Origin: Trichoplax sp. H2 | Lineage: Eukaryota > Placozoa > Uniplacotomia > Trichoplacea | Assembly: GCA_003344405.1 (NCBI GenBank) | Contig: NOWV01000224.1 | Coordinates: 1-64,000, forward strand | DNA: 64,000 nucleotides | Reading direction: 5' to 3' | Shown here: positions 48,770 through 61,229 of the stretch, piece after piece | Layout of the letters: each line of letters begins with the position of its first letter | Numbering within the stretch: the stretch's first letter is position 1 | Program-made: the position numbers and the translations under genes | The notes under the pieces: generated by a model | Databases searched by the model: none | Seen by the model: only the letters and a program-made list of their open reading frames with translations | What the model was told of the DNA's origin: nothing

Positions 48770-49400
48770 TGATAGAATTGGATATACACAACGTCTGAAC
48801 AGTATAGCCAGGGATTCTTCAGCTAGCCAACTTAGTCCATTTATTTCTGTATCTACCCTGGCATGTGCTAATCATCCATTTCTTGCTTGATGTTGATAAA
48901 ATTGAAAGTTGATCTTTTGAGTATGTCAACATTGAAAACGTCCCAATGCACCAAGAAGTGATTGCCTTTTTTTGACAGAATTGGATACACCACGTCTGAA
49001 CGGTATTGCCAAGGATTCTTCAGCTGCCAAACCTGGTCCATTTATATTACCGTTAGGCTTAGGGTTAGGGTACCTATACTGGCGTGTGCTAATCATCCAA
49101 TTTTTGCTTCATATTGATAAAATTGAAAGTTGATCTTTGAGTAGTTCAACATTGAAAATGTCCCAATGCACCAAGAAGTGATTGCCTTTTACAGAATTGG
49201 ATACACCACCTCTGAACGGTATTGCCAAGGATTCTTCAGCTGCCAAACCTGCTCCATTCATTTCTGTTAGGTTTAGGGTTAGGGTACCTACACTGGTGTG
49301 TGCTAATCATCCGTTTTTTGCTTAATTAATATTGATAAAATTAAAAGTGGATCTTTGAGTAGTTCAACGCTGAAAATGTCCCAAGGCACCAAGAGTCTCC
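48770..49400. repeat. Tandem repeat, ~210-bp unit, three copies, two with TTAGGGTTAGGG
   Basis: Units start at about 48772, 48979 and 49193 with AGAATTGGATA.AC.AC and GTCTGAAC-type sequence, then CAAGGATTCTTCAGCTGCCAA, GTGCTAATCATCC, TGATAAAATT.AAAGT.GATC and a GTCCCAATGCACCAAGAAGTG end. Copies 2 and 3 carry GTTAGG(C/T)TTAGGGTTAGGGTACC (about 49053-49076 and 49268-49291) where copy 1 has TTCTGTATCTACCC. Confidence 0.9.
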
Positions 49401-49710
49401 GACTGGCTAAAACCACGTGGAGAATGCTTCCATTCATGGGGTTGTGCGCGAATGGGGGTTAATGCTACGGTCAGTAGCCATAGACTTACGTATCGTCCGT
49501 ATCATACCGCCTCAACGATTCGTATGCGGTATCCTACTGTACGTCTTGAACCTAGTGCCGTGGGGAAATTTTTTCGACATTGCAGTGACTGGTTGCAAAA
49601 GTTCACTGTGAAAAAGTTTTCTCGATATTGACTGGAAAGGGCTCGCCATTTCTCACCAAGATTGATGGTTTTGGCTGTATTGGGTGGCAATCCACTAGAT
49701 GAAAATGGAC

Positions 49711-50750
49711 AGTGAAGAATTTGTTATGACGATGTAAGTTTTGAATGCATTGCAGTAACTTGTAGTTGTTGATTGAAAAGGCCGCAAGACGTAAACAAAA
49801 TGTCTTGTAAGAAAAAAACTCTTGGTTCTAGTATTGAAAATTAAATTTCCATTCAGTGATATGGAATTCATTTATAGTACAGTAGTGAAGAATTCGTTAT
49901 GACGATGTAAGTTTTAAATGCATTACAGTAACTTGTAGTTGTCGATTGAAAAGGCCGCAAGACGTAAACAAAATGTCTTGTAAGAAAAAAAGGACTCTTC
50001 GTTCTGGTATTGCAAATTAAATTTCCATTCAAGGATATGGAATTCATCTATAGTACAGTAGTGAAGAATTCGTTATGACGATGTAAGTTTTAAATGCATT
50101 ACAGTAACTTGTAGTTGTCGATTGAAAAGGCCGCAAGACGTAAACAAAATGTCTTGTAAGAAAAAAAGGACTCTTGGTTCTGGTATTGCAAATTAAATTT
50201 CCATTCAGTGATATGGAATTCATCTGCAGTACAGTAGTGAAGAATTCGTTATGACGATGTAAGTTTTAAATGCATTACAGTAACTTGGTAGTTGTCGATT
50301 GAAAACGCTGCAAAACGTAAACAAAATATCTTGTAAGAAAAAGAGAACTCTTGGTTCTAGTATTGAAAATTAAATTTCCATTCAAGGATATGGAATTCAT
50401 CTATAGTACAGTAGTGAAGAATTCGTTATGACGATGTAAGTCTTTCATGCATTACAGTAACTTATTGAAAACGCTGCAAAACGTAAACAAAATATCTTGT
50501 AAGAAAAAAAGAACTCTTGGTTCTAGTATTGAAAATTAAATTTCCATTCAAGGATATGGAATTCATCTATAGTACAGTAGTGAAGAATTCGTTATGACGA
50601 TGTAAGTCTTTCATGCATTACAGTAACTTGGTAGTTGTCGATTGAAAACGCCACAAAACGTAAACAAAATATCTTGTAAGAAAAAAAAAACTCTTGGTTC
50701 TGCTATTGCAAATTAAATTTCCATTCAAGGATATGGAATTCATCTGCAGT
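49711..50750. repeat. Tandem repeat, ~175-bp unit, six copies, highly similar
   Basis: Units begin GTGAAGAATTCGTTATGACG at about 49711, 49885, 50063, 50238, 50415 and 50580. They continue with ATGTAAGTTTTAAATGCATTACAG, TAACTTG.TAGTTGTCGATTG, AAACGTAAACAAAAT.TCTTGTAAG and CTCTTGGTTCT and end in AAATTAAATTTCCATTC, then GGATATGGAATTCATCT. Neighbouring copies differ by only a few bases, so the array is young or homogenised. It is non-coding. Confidence 0.95.
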
Positions 50751-50754
50751 ACCT

Positions 50755-52680
50755 CGAGGTTTATACGAAAACCATGAGTACTGGTAATGCAAAGGTCGGT
50801 TAGCATTGGTTCTACGTTAAATGTATTCTTGAAAATGGCCAATTTCGACTATTTATCAAGCAGCGAATACTGCTTGGATTTTTCATCAACAAACAACACC
50901 ATAGACTACTTACGAATCAATCGTGCATAAACGCGCTACTGTAGTAAATGCACCGGTATATCTTGTGCTCAAGTCCATCCTACAATATTACTATTGCCTG
51001 CAACATTGCAATAATCAAGTGGTTGATGACTATGGTCGATTCACTACATACTTAGAAAAAAAAAAGCAGCGAAATACTGCTTGAATTTTTCATCAACCAA
51101 CAATACTATAGACTAATGTACTTCTACTTGTAGTCGATGCCTAATTGCCTATACAGCAGACCTCCAATCAATCGTACGTAAACGTGCTACTGCAGTAAAT
51201 GCACCGGTATATCTTGTGATCAAGTCCATCCTACAGTATTACTATTGCCTGCAACATTGCAATAATCAAGTGATTGATGACTATGGTCGATTTGCTACAT
51301 ACTCCGAAAAAAAGCAGCGAATTCTGCTTGGATTTTTCATCAACCAACAATACTATCGATTACTGTACTTCTACTCGTATTCTATGCCTATCTGCTAGAC
51401 AGCAAGACCATGAATCAATCGTACCTAAACGGGAAACTATTACTGTAGGTGCACCGGTATATATATCTTGTGATGAAGTCCATCCTACAGTATTACTATT
51501 GCATACAACATTGCAATAATCAAGTGGCTGATGACTATGGTCGATTCACTACATACTTCCCCCAAAAAAGCAGCAAATACTGCTTCGGTTTTTCATCAAC
51601 AAACAATCCTAAACGTGCTACGACTATAGCAGATGCACCGGTATATATATCTCGTGCTCAAGTCCATCCTACTGTATTACTATTGCATACAACATTGCAA
51701 TAATCAAGTGGCTGATGACTATGGTCGATTCACTACATACTTCCCCCCAAAAAGCAGCAAATACTGCTTCGGTTTTTCATCAACAAACAATCCCAAACGT
51801 GCTACGACTATAGCAGATGCAGCGGTATATACTGTGTTCTCGTGCTCAAGTCCATCACAAAGTATTACTATTGCATACAACATTGCAATAATCAAGTGGT
51901 TGATGACTATGGTCGATTCATTACGCACTTAGACGATAGGCAAATAAATATTGCATCAACTTGACCCAAATACTTCTTGATAGATGCTTGTAAAAGATTA
52001 GACATCTTGGAATTGTAGCCAAAAATTGAATGGAAATCCTNNNNNNNNNNNNNNNNNNNNATACGAAAACCATGAGTACTGGTAATGCAAAGGTCGGTTA
52101 GCATTGGTTCTACGTTAAATGTATTCTTGAAAATGGCCAATTTCGACTATTTATCAAGCAGCGAATACTGCTTGGATTTTTCATCAACAAACAACACCAT
52201 AGACTACTTACCAATCAATCGTACATAAACGCGCTACTGTAGTAAATGCACCGGTATATCTTGTGCTAAAGTCCATCCTACAATATTATCTCGTGCTCAA
52301 GTCCATCATACTGTATTACTATTGCATACAACATTGCAATAATCAAGTTGCTGATGACTATGGTCGATTCACTACATACTTCCCCCCAAAAAGCAGCAAA
52401 TACTGCTTAGGTTTTTCATCAACAAACAATCCCAAACGTGCTACGACTATAGCAGATGCAGCGGTATATCCTGTATCTCGTGCTCAAGTCCATCATACTG
52501 TATTACTATTGCATACAACATTGCAATAATCAAGTTGTTGATGACTACAGTCGATTCATTACGCACTTAGACGATAGGTAAATAAATATTGCATCAACTT
52601 GACCCAAATACTTCTTGATAGATGCTTGTAAAAGATTAGACATCTTGGAATTGTAGCCAAAAATTGAATGGAAATCCTAT
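50755..52680. repeat. Tandem repeat (~180-bp unit) inside a larger duplicated segment with an assembly gap
   Basis: The unit contains AGCAGC(G)AATACTGCTT, TTTTTCATCAAC(A/C)AACAA, a GCACCGGTATAT core, CAAGTCCATCCTAC, TATTACTATTGC..ACAACATTGCAATAATCAAGT and TGATGACTATGGTCGATTC. About seven copies lie from 50860 to 52560. A segment beginning ATACGAAAACCATGAGTACT occurs at 50764 and again at 52061, directly after the gap. A closing segment (ACGCACTTAGACGATAGG..GGAAATCCT) occurs at 51922-52040 and 52561-52678. The larger unit is therefore present twice. Confidence 0.9.
52041..52060. other. Assembly gap (20 N)
   Basis: Twenty consecutive N bases interrupt the sequence. The left flank ends with a block that reappears at 52561-52678 and the right flank starts with a block already seen at 50764, so the gap lies at the junction between two copies of a duplicated segment. 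Gap size and copy number are uncertain. An ORF spanning the N run is not meaningful. Confidence 0.98.
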
Positions 52681-53405
52681 TGTCACCATGGAATAAGCTT
52701 ATGCATGATGATGGAATGTTACTACAGTTCATTACTGCTTTAATGAACATACAGTATACTGCAGGACGTACAAATGCAGTAAATAAACTAATGTCTCGTG
52801 TAAAAATAAGTTGAAGTGAACGATATTAAGCAGGTTTCAATGCTAACTTCCTATTCCTTCACTTTTACGTTGAAAGGCCATCATGAAAAGCATTTTTTGG
52901 ACCGTCATAAGTATATTGTTGCACGTCAATAACTACTACAGTATTTCGGTCACAGCTCCTCTTATAGTAAAAAAATTGGACAACATCAAATTGAACCAAA
53001 ATGAACTCTACGATGAGTCAGTTTGTAGTGTGTTACGAGTAGACATCACTGCTTCAATTGATTTATCGACGCAATGTAATGTACAAATGATCTATCTAGA
53101 TCTTGTTATTCTATCAGCGATGTTCTCCATGACTAACTGCTACTTACTCTATCTTCGTCTTCGTATGTATCGTTACGACTAGTGAAAAATCTCTTACAAC
53201 AATCAACAAAGATGACTGCAAGATTTTGGACCAATTTAGTGGTAATCCACTTACAATACGTTGGATACTAGGCATACGTGTATTGATTTCTTCTACAGAA
53301 CGTACCATTGCAAGAATTAAAATTGATCTTAGACTAATAATGTTCTTCCTCGGATATTCGATTGAATTGATAGATCGTCGACGATCGTGTACCACTTTCT
53401 TACAG

Positions 53406-56400
53406 GGATTAATAAATGTTGTACGCAATTCGATAGACACCGGTAATGAAAGTCCTGTAGTTTTGGAACCGACGAGGTAAAATCGTTCGTCCCCAGACCG
53501 TAATATTATTATTGATCACCGATTATTATATTCTTTCCAATATATGAAGCGTTTCTGGTTCGCAAAGAGTTTGCTACATAATAATTTAATTTGTATATTG
53601 TAGTAGTAAGGCTGATAATAATAAAAATCAAGTAATTGAAGTCGAAAGCTGCCAAAATTCAGATGACTCCAAAGTAATAATTCAACAAAAGATTAAAATG
53701 CTACAAGCATCCGATAGGTAACGTTAAAATCTGTTCAAGAGTTTACAGTTGTACATCCGATACTATAGTAGTCATACTATACAAGGCATTCAATTTTCGT
53801 CTTGCTAATGTGCAACTTCGCTTAATTACTGTCTACTAATATGATAGGTCAAAGAGCGTGATAGTTCCTGAAGAAGATAGTAAATTAAACGTAAAGAATG
53901 AATTCGCTAAGCGAGAATATCCTGTGAAAGAAGAATTTTCAAAGAGGTAGCGTGCAGTCACTTTTATTAATGCTTGTCACAGTATGTAAATATTGTAATT
54001 TAGACAGAATTTGATAATGTATGCAGATTAGAATTGAATTAATACTGTACTGTACACAGTATTAATCAAAACCTTTCTTGCCGAAATTTCGATTATTTTG
54101 ATAATCATCAGGTAGTAACTACGCTAACCTATTATACAATCTAATCTTTAGAAAGCAGTCTTGTTTCGATTGTCTGAATTTACGTACATACAGTCTTTTA
54201 TCTAAAATGTGATTTGAACTTTTATCGATTTTAATCAATCATAACTGCAAATAATGAAGCTACGTATATCCAGTCATGATCAAAATTAGAGTTTGCATTA
54301 CTTCAAAATTTGTAGATCTGTTTCGGATCAGGATTATAAAATCTCCTAAAATGTGAAAATTCCTACTACATATTTAACTTGTCGTCGATGTAGAGTAACA
54401 ATTATAAGAGTTAGTATTATTTCACAACATGCAGTTCATTAACACTCGTCATATTTTACAATCGTGTTAGTATTGCTCTCACTCAGCTTACTACAGTGCA
54501 GTACACGCAACTTAAAAGAGTTTATATTCGTTTTAATTGAGATGATCATCTTGTTGATTGACAATTATCAATTTGCCATCTTGATCTTGCTACTTTAAAT
54601 CGACACGAAGGTAATATTCGATTAATATGAATATAGTGTACGGATAATATTATACACGTATTCGATTGAAAAATTTTGCGATTAACTGGAGGTCTTATTT
54701 CTGTGTAGAGCACGATACCCGAGAAGACAGTTTGTATATGCTAGGCCTGCAGATGAACATTGGTGGTATAAATGTTGGTTAATAGCTCTTTCTTTTAATT
54801 ACGTTAACTCTAAAGAAAATTGAAACACCTACTTTTAAATCATCATTGATATCCGTATAGCTTAAGAATAGCTGCGCTTACAATGTCGGTCTACAATGCA
54901 TTTTTAAACTTTATTCATAGGTTCAATCAACAACGTTACAAAGGATCAAAATGGACATGTAAATGGATATCGTGCTAATGATTTAGATTTGCACTGTATT
55001 TACCAGTATATAATTGATTAAAGTTGATAGATTTCACTTTTAATGCTCATAATCCTTTAGAATATATCTAAACATGATATTGGTAATTTTATTTTACTAT
55101 TAGCCGTTGCTTACCTTGTTATATATTTTATTGTTTCCTGATAACATTGGATAAATTATTCAGCCAATTACATATGAATTGAAATCATTAAAAAAGAGAA
55201 AGATTGTCATTACTGAACAACATCATATTGCGCACGATACTATCCCTCTAAGATCAGAATTAAGAATCGGTTTGCGAATTATAGGTATGATGAAATTTAA
55301 CTAGCTGCAGCTTAAATATTGACCTATCAGGCTATAAATTGCCCATTGGTTTATTATAATAATGAATGCGGTCACTTCACCCATTATTGACGCGATATGA
55401 AATCGAAACTTTGATAATATAGGAAATAATGTCTAATTACATTCTATATTTAACGCAAGATAGACTGACGGCTTCCCATGACATATATAATTAACAATTT
55501 TGTGTATTTTAAAATGCAGGACTTTTATCATATTTCAGTAGGGTCTCACTTTTATTCTTTATTCCAGCGTTTTACGGCATAATCAAAAAATATAAAGGTG
55601 GCCTTATCGCTGAGGTGCCATCAGAATCCAATAATGACAGGTATATAGTATTTTACTAATACATTATCTTACGGTACCCATTACTGTTAGCTTTAAGAAA
55701 ATAGCAGATATATCAGAAATCAACGGTGATGCGTTATGGTGACGATATTGTTACTTTAGATATTTAATATTCTTTGATGATGGTTTCGTATCGTATTTAC
55801 ACGAGGATAAAATACGAATTGTATGGGATCAAAGCAACAAATTTTGGTCAGACTTAGATAGTGTGACTCGAAGTTTTTTTCAAGAATATTTAACCAAATA
55901 CCCAGATGTAAGTAAAGTATATCAGTTACAAATTATGCTGGTTAGCATAAATGATACGTTTAGTTGAATGTATAACTTTGAAATAGTTTCCATTAAAAGA
56001 ATTTAGGCTTAAACAGTCAGTAATTGTCGAGTGGAAAGGCTATTGGTGGGACGCTATTATACATTCCCTAGATTGTAGTTTGGTAGAGGTAAGAGTGCTT
56101 TATGTGCTTAAAAATTTTACTGGTATGACAAGTGCACTCGACTTTAGCTATATCTATAATATGAACTACTCTCGAGTTTTTTGAATGGTACAGGAATAAG
56201 TAGGATTGTATCGTTCAAACTTTGGATGATCTTCATTTGTTTTGCTCACTCATGTCAGGTTATGTTTCTAACCGATAAGAAAACAGAAGTGTTATATCGC
56301 GGTACACCTAGAATTGATTTCGCTGATGAGGAAAGCAGTTCTCCAATTAGCGTACGTAATATAGTGATACGGTTTACATGTAAACAGACATTGAGCATTA

Positions 56401-59400
56401 CGTTGATAGCGTAATCGCGAAATATAGGCCTTAAATATATTAACTTAATTTCATAATTACTGAAATAAAATGTATTTAGACAAAAGAAAATAGATTTTTC
56501 CTTGTTTATTTATACTTATTAGCTTATATAATTTTACCAATTGCGTGCATTGATTTTGTAACCAGTAAAGTATTGAACAATATTTCAGATCAACGATAGT
56601 GAAGAATGTATGGAAGAAGCCCTTACAGATCATAATTATCATGATCTCGATTTCGGTAGCATGAACTCAGGCTATCTGAAGAAAAAGAAAATTAACACTC
56701 GTCAACATCAGTGCACAATTGCATGCGGAAGAATCGAAGTACCAGATTTACCTACTCAAGTTTGCAACCCACTGCTGATCCCTGAAAAACTTGGATGGAC
56801 TAGGTTATTTAAATTCTAAATTATGCCTTGCTTTCACAGTTTGTATAAAAATTGATCAAATTTTTTTGTAACTTCAAATAATTTATAAGATGATGATTTT
56901 ACGAATGATCTACTGTGCTTATTTCTTATATAGAAAACCTATTAAAGGAAGGCGATTTGAGGACCAGTCATATTATTATATTGCTCCATGCTCAAGGAAA
57001 CTAGTAAGTTACAAAATTCATTATTATTAATTTTGAACAGGGTCTTTATCATTGACTCTTTTGCTTTATCAGACAGACTTGACGGAAATTAACAACTACT
57101 GTAAGTAGCAGATAGTGCTATCCTGGTCAAACATACGGTAGCTCTGCATTGCATTCACGTCAGATTAAAAAATAAAATTGACATTTAAATTTATATACAC
57201 TTTGCAGTAATATTGACTAAAACTAAGAACGTCTCGATCGACCATTTTGCGGTGGAAAGTATCACAATTTCAAATAACTCATTTGTACCTGGAAAGGTAA
57301 CTCATTCTTAGATTCTGTGATAATCACAATTTTTTTATGCAATCATCTGCCTATCAATATATTGCATAACTTATGTTTGAAGGTGTTTGTTGTTACTGTT
57401 CCTACCTACCGCTAGTTTTTATCGGAAAATTTGATATTTGCTGTTGTACGGATAGTAATATATTAAATAATATAATTAAGGTCAAGATTGATCAATCTAC
57501 TTTAAAATTCTGCAGGATCCGTTTTATTATTGCGTCGATATAACTAACGGTTTGGAACGGGTGCCGATTTCGGTAAACTAAATCAGTTATGCTAAATACC
57601 TTGATGATATGTTTTCAATGATAACTGCATTTTTCTTATCAATTTAGTGTATGAATGAATCCGATATCACCCAAGTCTCGGAGTCATTTACTTATATCGC
57701 TGACAGTATTTGTATTGATGGACTAGAAATTCCGTCCGATCCTGATTTTATGGTTTGCTGCAACTGTAAGGATAATTGTTTAGTAAGTAAGAATGGAGAT
57801 TTTTTGGGTAATAAGGCTCTGTCGAGATAGTATACTTATTTTTAATTTTTTAAATTTTAGGATAAAACTAAGTGTGAGTGTCAACGATTGACATATACAA
57901 GTAATGCTGCTGTATTTGGTAGATCGACACATTCAGTTGGATATGAACTAAAGAGACTTGCCGCACGTGTTTTGACTGGGTTTGTAAGAGTTTGTAGTGC
58001 GTATGCTATAATATCATACAGATGAAAACCTTTGCTTTGTTTAATAGTATACATTAAATTTTCGCAATTGTTGTATCTTGTTAAAAAAGTGAATGATGCA
58101 TGATAGTATTTACATTTAAAATTGTCTAGTTTATATCAGAAGATGCCTAATAGCTCTATGATAGTACCACAACTGTCTTCTATTACTACCTAAAATATAC
58201 ATTCAATCAATCGTATAACGTTTGTAGTACCGATGTCTTGCTGCATGGGTAATTTTATTATTATTTTTTTATTATAGAATTTATGAATGTAATCCACGAT
58301 GTACTTGCAAGAGAAATAAAGCCGGGCAATGCTATAACTCTGTTGTTCAAAATGGAATTCAGCATCGACTACAGGTTTTTATGACAACCAAGAAAGGGTG
58401 GGGTGTTCGAACGTTAGATGATATTCCAAAAGGAGCTTTTGTATCGATGTATGCTGGTGTTGTAATTACTGAACAAGAAGCTCAACATGTCAGTAGCATT
58501 TTGATTCTGATTTCATTACGCTTGAAGGCATAATGCATACACCTGCGAAATAATTCATATTACGTTTTGCTATTGCATCCTGTTATTAACAGAGAGGAGT
58601 TAAGCATGACGATCAATATTATGCGGAATTGGATCTTATCGGTTAGTAACATTTTCAACGACAGCAAACTCTCTTGAGATAAAGTTAATTTTATCTTAAG
58701 TGAAATTTGATGCTTTCATCATAAGCGTCTTTAATAAATTAACTTATTTGAACTCAGAAATGATCATTGGATCACAAGAGGCTAAGAAATCGAAAGATTG
58801 TAGATCTTCAAAAGAAGAGAACAATAAAAAATCGAACAAAAATAAGTAAATCTTGCTTTCTTGTGATCTTTGAGTACTTTTTATAGAAAATGTATCAATA
58901 CGAATTCTACCTAGATAATGTAATCAATATGATGTAAATTTTTTTCAGAACATCGAGCAAAGAAGATTTAGAGAATTGTAGCGATAATTTATCGGACCAG
59001 TACAATCGGTCTTACTCAGAAAAGGATGCTACTTCCAATTGGTTTGTGTATGGTTGTTGTTACTAGATATTTATTAACTAGTCTACAACTGAAGTCATGA
59101 TATGTGCATAGAATAGCATAGCTTAGAATTCTATTACAATCTGATAACCAGGGATCACCATATTCATAGACGTTATAAAACTACTACTAAGAGTGACGAT
59201 CCTTTTATATCGTCAGCTATGGTTGATTTGACATGGTATACTTTAATGTAACGTACCATATAAGGTTGAACAGTAGTCACTCGTACTTTGAATGACATAG
59301 CTTTATCATAGTTTTGAAGATGTGGTGTCTACGTCAGAAGAAAATCGGCAGAACAGCATTGAATATTATCATGATAGCTTATCGGAAAAATTATTCGATG

Positions 59401-60034
59401 TTGAAGGTATTATAGCATAATTCTATCAAGTGTCCAATTCCAGCGATAAATTCTACGTATATGTTGAGGTATATTATCTTTAATTAGTCTCAGACGATGA
59501 AGATAGAACTACGATTGGCAAAACTGTAGAAATAGAAGGTGAAGAATTTAGACAATTACATGGTGGCTCATCGGAACCCTTCATCGTTGATTCTAAAAGA
59601 ATTGGCAACATAGGAAGATTTTATAACGTAAATTAAAATTTTGAGTAATAGTGCTGGAATAAGCTTTGTTCAGATATTATTGAACGATATGTATCTCGAA
59701 GAGCTTGAATTCTATGTAGTATCTCATTATGATTGAACTTTTATAACAGCATAGCTGTGATCCGAATATGTTTGTTCAGAATGTTTTTTGGAAAACACAA
59801 GATTTAAGATTTCCGACGTTGTCGTTCTTTACGTTAAGGTAATGGTATTGGCTAGTTATAAGTGATGATGGTGTCTTTTAAATTGATTTTATGATGGCTT
59901 TTAATATCATGGATAGATCTATTCCGGCTGGTAGTGAATTGACTTGGGATTATGGCTATGAAATGGGAAGTGTTGAGGGAAAAGTCAAATATTGCTTTTG
60001 TGGTGCTAGTAATTGCCGGAAAAGGCTGTATTAG
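53406..60034 (+). CDS. SETDB1: SETDB1-type histone H3K9 methyltransferase (tudor-MBD-bifurcated SET)
   Basis: Twenty-six phase-consistent exons, about 867 aa: ..53476, 53604-53717, 53848-53946, 54709-54773, 54921-54958, 55164-55284, 55568-55640, 55760-55907, 55987-56088, 56259-56351, 56589-56803, 56934-57003, 57073-57100, 57208-57296, 57516-57572, 57648-57782, 57861-57979, 58278-58488, 58593-58641, 58758-58845, 58949-59041, 59152-59235, 59312-59406, 59488-59627, 59750-59838, 59917-60034. SETDB1 methylates H3K9 and silences genes and retroelements. Tudor matches are [19 protein letters not shown] and [15 protein letters not shown]. An MBD-like part follows ([24 protein letters not shown]). The Cys-rich pre-SET is [29 protein letters not shown]. 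The SET part has [33 protein letters not shown], then an insertion of about 160 acidic/polar residues, then [27 protein letters not shown] and post-[15 protein letters not shown]. Catalytic motifs are intact. The insertion is much shorter than in human SETDB1. The 5' end is uncertain: the first exon may extend to an ATG at 53226, or earlier exons are missing. The N-terminal coiled coil was not recognised. Confidence 0.92.
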
Positions 60035-61229
60035 CTTATTTCATTTAATTGATAAATTAAAACTGTTACTCTACAACGTTTCTACTACGTAATCATTGTT
60101 AACCTTAAATGTCTTAATTTTTAATTGACATCTGCTAGCTAAAAAACAATGTTATTAGAGACTTATAATGTTGAAACAAATACCAAGATTGTTGTGGCGT
60201 AATTTTACATGAGAACCTTCCTATCGATGAATAGCTTTACTTGGTTATGAACTATTTTAATGCGCCCTGTAAAAATAACGTTGCAATGAGAATTGATGCT
60301 GGAAAGTTGTGCATGCTATGTTATGGATCTTTAAAAATGCATTCAATAAATTCAAAAGTATATCGCCTAATCTCTCAAGCTCACCAGTAGTGATTGCTTG
60401 AGGTAATTTCGAATACCATTCAATCAGTAGCGATATCAGACATTTGTCTGCGTAAATGGTTTCAAATATTTGATGCAATTCGATCAACCGATTATATTGC
60501 TTTCAATATCTCTACATACTGCAGTGATTGTATTTCTAAAGCCTAAATACTAATGTGTAAAACGTTTCATTGCTCGATCGCAACTATCACTGACGTTGAT
60601 AAGCAGTTATTAATTCGTGGTCATTAAAAGGTAAATTACATATGTTGCGTGTGTGAAGTAATTTTTTATTCTGTTTATTATTAAGATGATTACTATTAAA
60701 ATTATAAATGAAGGAGACTATAGCGAATGACGACGATTCATTACTAGCTAACTTCCGAGAGTGAAGGGAAGTATCAGACTGTATCGTGTACAACTTGTCG
60801 AGTAGCAATCATAATGAATCGATTTATACTACGAGTACTGTACTGATGAAATGACCTTTTGGCATGCTTGTGTAGCAGTCTTTGCTGCGAAGCAATGTGA
60901 ACCTGTCCACTAAATCCATTTGATTGTTCACATCAGTTCAATATTGCTCATCATTCAAATTTCACTACTGCTAGGCTTGATAAGATTGAGTTTATTTTCA
61001 GCTTGTATCAACTTTTCTTGTGTACGAAGGCAGATTAGTAAAATTAAGTTAGATCTATCCAAAACAAAGCCTTCATCATCCATTCTACATACATAGATGA
61101 ACTATAGAAATACGAAAGGAATAACGTGGTGTGACTGAAGAAGTGAAGGGATAAGATACCCATTTTGAATGGTAACGTTCTAAAGGGTAGCATTGAACAA
61201 ATTTACTGGAGCAAGATACACGAGCCAAT
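60035..61229. other. Intergenic region between convergent SETDB1 and transaldolase genes
   Basis: About 1.2 kb should hold both 3' UTRs. A minus-strand AATAAA (plus-strand TTTATT at 60991-60996) about 235 nt past the transaldolase stop is a candidate poly(A) signal. Minus ORFs at 60257-60487 and 60587-60808 have no family resemblance and no splice context, and are not called. Confidence 0.5.

Noticed and set aside
51907-52140. Minus-strand ORF spanning the N run
   Set aside because: The frame across an assembly gap is arbitrary, and both flanks are repeat copies.
53144-53440. 98-codon minus-strand ORF opposite the SETDB1 5' end
   Set aside because: The opposite strand has a donor in phase with the next SETDB1 exon, and the minus translation has no family resemblance.
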